Source: Rhizobium sp. Pop5
GTDB lineage: Bacteria > Pseudomonadota > Alphaproteobacteria > Rhizobiales > Rhizobiaceae
Assembly: GCF_024721175.1 (NCBI RefSeq)
Contig: NZ_CP099400.1
Location: 62,001 to 126,000, forward strand
Reading direction: 5' to 3'
DNA length: 64,000 bases
Both the position numbers and the translations under genes were made by a program. Positions 61,540 through 64,000 of the stretch are shown piece after piece. How positions within the stretch are numbered: position 1 is the stretch's first letter; every line of letters begins with the position of its first letter. The notes beneath the pieces were generated by a model. It was not told the DNA's origin. It ran no database searches and saw only the letters and a program-made list of their open reading frames with translations.

Positions 61540-64000
61540 TTACGGCCTTGGCAACCCGTCCAGACCTTGCTTCGCTCTTTCGGCCAGCCAGGCGGCTTTC
61601 TGACCTTCGGCAATCTGGACCGCTCTCACCAGGTCCCTTCTGATCGAGGAGGGAGGCTCGTTCAGATCCCGCCTCAGCCTTGCGCTGAGACGATAGAGTT
61701 CGGCCAGCCAGAACCGCTGGCCGCTGTTGCGGCCGACATTGATGGCATTGTGAACGGTAGCCAGCGCTTCAACAGGCTTGCCGAGCCGCTGCAGCACTTG
61801 TGCATGCATGTCGCTGTGCATGGAAAAATTATCGTCGGTGCCCAACTGCTGCTGGAGCAGCAGGCCGCGTTGGAAGCGTTCCCGGCCGCGCTCGTCGGCG
61901 GAAGTCATCAGTTCCGCCCAGCCGCAATACATATTGGCGCGGGCCTGGCTGGCGGCGAGGCCGTGCCGCTCGGCAAGCGCCAGCATTTGTTCGCCGAGCG
62001 CATGGACATCGTCATATCGGCTTTGGCAGCGGCGAAGGACGATCGCGTAATAAAGCGAATGAACCATGCTGCCCGGATGATCGGTCGAGGCCGCCCAGTC
62101 CAGGCACCGCCCGATCGCATTTTCGCTGGCGTCGGCATCGTCGAGCAATAGATAGGAGAGGGCGCTCTCGCCCAGGCCGCAGACCTTGGCGTCATGTCCG
62201 CCGAAGAAGGCGCGATTTCTGACCGCTCTTTCGGAATCGTAAAGGTCAAGGCCTCTGGCGACGCAATCGAGGCAGAATTCGTGCTCGCCGGCATGGAAGC
62301 TCGTCGCCCATCCGCAATGATAGGATTGAAGCCGCGTCTCCTGATCCTCGACGGCCTTCATGTCTCCCACGAGAATGCGCGCGCGGGACTGCTGCGTCAG
62401 AATATTGGGCGCGGTGAACCACCATCCCCAATAGACCGGGAAATGTTTGACCCGAACGGCCGAGGCCTGCTTCTGCAGAAGCTGCATGGCGCGTGAATAG
62501 ACCCGCCGCGCGCTTTCCGAGCCTTCACCTTCAAGTGCGGTCGCAACGACACCCTGAAGTTCGAGCAGACCCAATGCCAGCTCGGCGCGATCGGGATGGC
62601 GCCGGGAAACGCCGCCGACTTCCCGTGCACAGAGCTCGAGCGATACGTTTGCCTCGTGCATCGCCGAGCGGAGGACGCTTGCTTCCGCCGCCGCCAGGGC
62701 AAACCGCGCCGCGGCGTCGTGCAGGCCTGCTTCGGCACACTGCCAGGCGGCGATGGCAGCCGGCAGGCTGGGCTTTGCTTCACCGATCAACAGATCGGCG
62801 ATCCGCTTGTGGATGCGGCGTCTGTCGGTCTTGAGAAGGCTGCTATAGGCGGCTTCCTGGGTCAGCACGTGCCGGAACTGAAAGGAGCCAGGCCCAATGG
62901 AGGAAGGCTCGATGATGCCTTGAGAGAGAAGCCGCTCGACGGCGACGTCGACGGCCTGCCGGTCGACCCCTTCTAGGAGGTAGGCGAGCAGCGACATGCT
63001 GAATTCGCGGCCGATAACGCTTGCAAATTGCGCCACCCGTCGCGCCGAACCGGTCGCAGCGAGTCTCGCGGACAGCAGATCGTTGAGCGAGGTGACGCCG
63101 CCTTCCCTGAGCAGCTCCTGCCATTCGGACGAGGCCTTGCTCAGTGGTTGCCTTGCCCGGAAGAAGTTGGCCAGTTCTTCCGCATAGAGCGGCATGCCAT
63201 CGCATTGATCCAGGATGAAGTCGTCAAGGCCCGGCGGAGGAGGCTCCCCCCAGATCGAGGCGACGAGGTCGCGAACTGCGGCAGAGGCCAGGCCGGTTAA
63301 TTCTATCTCGGTTGCCAGCGCCAGGGACCGTCTTATCCTCGACGTCTGAACCACGAGGATCGGCAACTGGCCTGCGAGCGATCCGAGCCGGTCGATCAGC
63401 TCCAGCGTCATGCCGTCAGCCCAGTGGACATCCTCGAAGACGAGGAGGGTCGGAACCGCTGTCACTTTGCAGGTCAGGATGTCAGCCGCGGCTTCGATCA
63501 CCTCCCGCCTGAATGCGCGGTCGGAGAGATTCGACACGCGAATATTGCGCGAGGTCGCTGGCGAGCGGTCCGACGTGAATGAGAGAATGGTCTGGGCGAC
63601 GCTCGCGTTGACCTTTCGGCCGGATGCTCGAAGCGCCTGCATGAAAGCCGCGCTATCGCCATCCTTCAGGATCGAAGCTTCGCCGACAAGCCTATCGAGA
63701 AAAGACAAAAACGGGTGCAGAGGCTGGCTCTCCATGCGCCTGCCGCACTGAAAGATCAGGGTCTCGTGCGGCGTTTGCAAGAGGTTGCGGGCGAGTTCGC
63801 CGATCAGCCTGGATTTGCCGATGCCTGCCTCTCCGACCACGGTGATCGAACTGCCCTTGCCATCGCGCGCTGAATTCCAGGCGCTCAAAAGAGCGGCGAG
63901 CTCATTTTCCCTGCCTCTGATCGGCCGGTCCCACACATGGGGTAGTGACGGTTCAGAGGTTAGTCGACCGCGGTCGCGGGGGCGCCAGAGCGCCACGGGG
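61540..64000 (-). CDS. AAA ATPase/TPR regulator, 5' end beyond window
   Basis: At least 818 residues are visible, reading in from the window edge. Walker A GEAGIGKS lies near residues 55-62 of the visible part and Walker B LLVFEDVHWAD near 190, followed by an all-helical, TPR-like half of about 450 residues. The PIRGRENEL start resembles the junction where an adenylate cyclase domain or a DNA-binding domain joins such ATPases, so the complete protein is probably longer. It is the first visible gene of the YcaO operon (15-base gap) and may regulate it. Confidence 0.82.
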   Translation of the reverse strand, partial: PVALWRPRDRGRLTSEPSLPHVWDRPIRGRENELAALLSAWNSARDGKGSSITVVGEAGIGKSRLIGELARNLLQTPHETLIFQCGRRMESQPLHPFLSFLDRLVGEASILKDGDSAAFMQALRASGRKVNASVAQTILSFTSDRSPATSRNIRVSNLSDRAFRREVIEAAADILTCKVTAVPTLLVFEDVHWADGMTLELIDRLGSLAGQLPILVVQTSRIRRSLALATEIELTGLASAAVRDLVASIWGEPPPPGLDDFILDQCDGMPLYAEELANFFRARQPLSKASSEWQELLREGGVTSLNDLLSARLAATGSARRVAQFASVIGREFSMSLLAYLLEGVDRQAVDVAVERLLSQGIIEPSSIGPGSFQFRHVLTQEAAYSSLLKTDRRRIHKRIADLLIGEAKPSLPAAIAAWQCAEAGLHDAAARFALAAAEASVLRSAMHEANVSLELCAREVGGVSRRHPDRAELALGLLELQGVVATALEGEGSESARRVYSRAMQLLQKQASAVRVKHFPVYWGWWFTAPNILTQQSRARILVGDMKAVEDQETRLQSYHCGWATSFHAGEHEFCLDCVARGLDLYDSERAVRNRAFFGGHDAKVCGLGESALSYLLLDDADASENAIGRCLDWAASTDHPGSMVHSLYYAIVLRRCQSRYDDVHALGEQMLALAERHGLAASQARANMYCGWAELMTSADERGRERFQRGLLLQQQLGTDDNFSMHSDMHAQVLQRLGKPVEALATVHNAINVGRNSGQRFWLAELYRLSARLRRDLNEPPSSIRRDLVRAVQIAEGQKAAWLAERAKQGLDGLPRP

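Noticed and set aside
1..64000. CRISPR arrays, tRNA or rRNA genes, insertion sequences and integrase genes
   Set aside because: No regularly spaced repeats, no cloverleaf-type sequence and no transposase or integrase frame were recognised.

Overview
The window looks like a piece of a high-GC alphaproteobacterial genome of the Rhizobium/Agrobacterium/Sinorhizobium group. Evidence: a pcaDCHGB operon opposite a LysR-type pcaQ, a HutF/HutG-type histidine pathway, an agp/agaL alpha-galactoside locus in the order described for rhizobia, rhizobial intergenic repeats, and a YcaO-TfuA pair. No rRNA, tRNA, insertion sequence, CRISPR array or replication origin was seen. Nothing here decides between chromosome and large plasmid; the catabolic content would suit either.

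Layout. 0.1-7 kb: tightly packed membrane/MoxR operon (DUF805, DUF4129, DUF4350, MoxR ATPase, DUF58, SpoIIM-like, RDD). 7-12.2 kb: small secreted protein, a Cache-HAMP nucleotide cyclase, an FkbM methyltransferase and a membrane-anchored [2Fe-2S] cyclase. 12.4-15 kb: glycosyltransferase, deacetylase-fold protein, metallo-beta-lactamase-fold hydrolase. 15.3-21.2 kb: protocatechuate catabolism (SDR, pcaB, pcaG, pcaH, pcaC, pcaD; divergent pcaQ with a PcaQ-type dyad). 21.3-24.8 kb: Xre/RES toxin-antitoxin pair, Tex30-like hydrolase, a candidate small RNA, DUF899 protein, J-domain protein. 25-38.9 kb: complete five-step histidine utilisation (hutI-H-G-U-D one way, hutF the other), two GntR/UTRA regulators, a polar amino-acid ABC transporter, and an ammonia-lyase paralogue lacking the MIO tripeptide. 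38.9-48.2 kb: secreted protein, PAP2 phosphatase, dimethylglycine/sarcosine dehydrogenase-like flavoenzyme, three-gene Xre cluster, methyltransferase, MscS channel with a cyclic-nucleotide domain, AraC regulator. 48.4-57.4 kb: agaL1-agpABCD-agaL2. 57.5-64 kb: minus-strand operon of an AAA/TPR protein (cut by the window edge), YcaO, TfuA, a gluzincin metallopeptidase and two unknown small proteins.

How the genes work together. Histidine would be imported by the ABC system and degraded to glutamate and formate by HutH, HutU, HutI, HutF and HutG under HutC control. Protocatechuate would be opened by PcaHG and processed by PcaB, PcaC and PcaD under PcaQ. Alpha-galactosides such as melibiose and raffinose would enter by AgpABCD and be cleaved inside the cell by the two GH4 enzymes.

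The best candidates for undescribed biology are the YcaO-TfuA-metallopeptidase operon (a possible peptide- or protein-backbone modification system with no obvious precursor), the MIO-less ammonia-lyase paralogue translationally coupled to a histidine-type transporter, and the apparently haem- and iron-sulphur-bearing cyclase. Most long open frames opposite these genes are GC-driven shadows and are omitted. All functional statements rest on reading the sequence; no searches were run.
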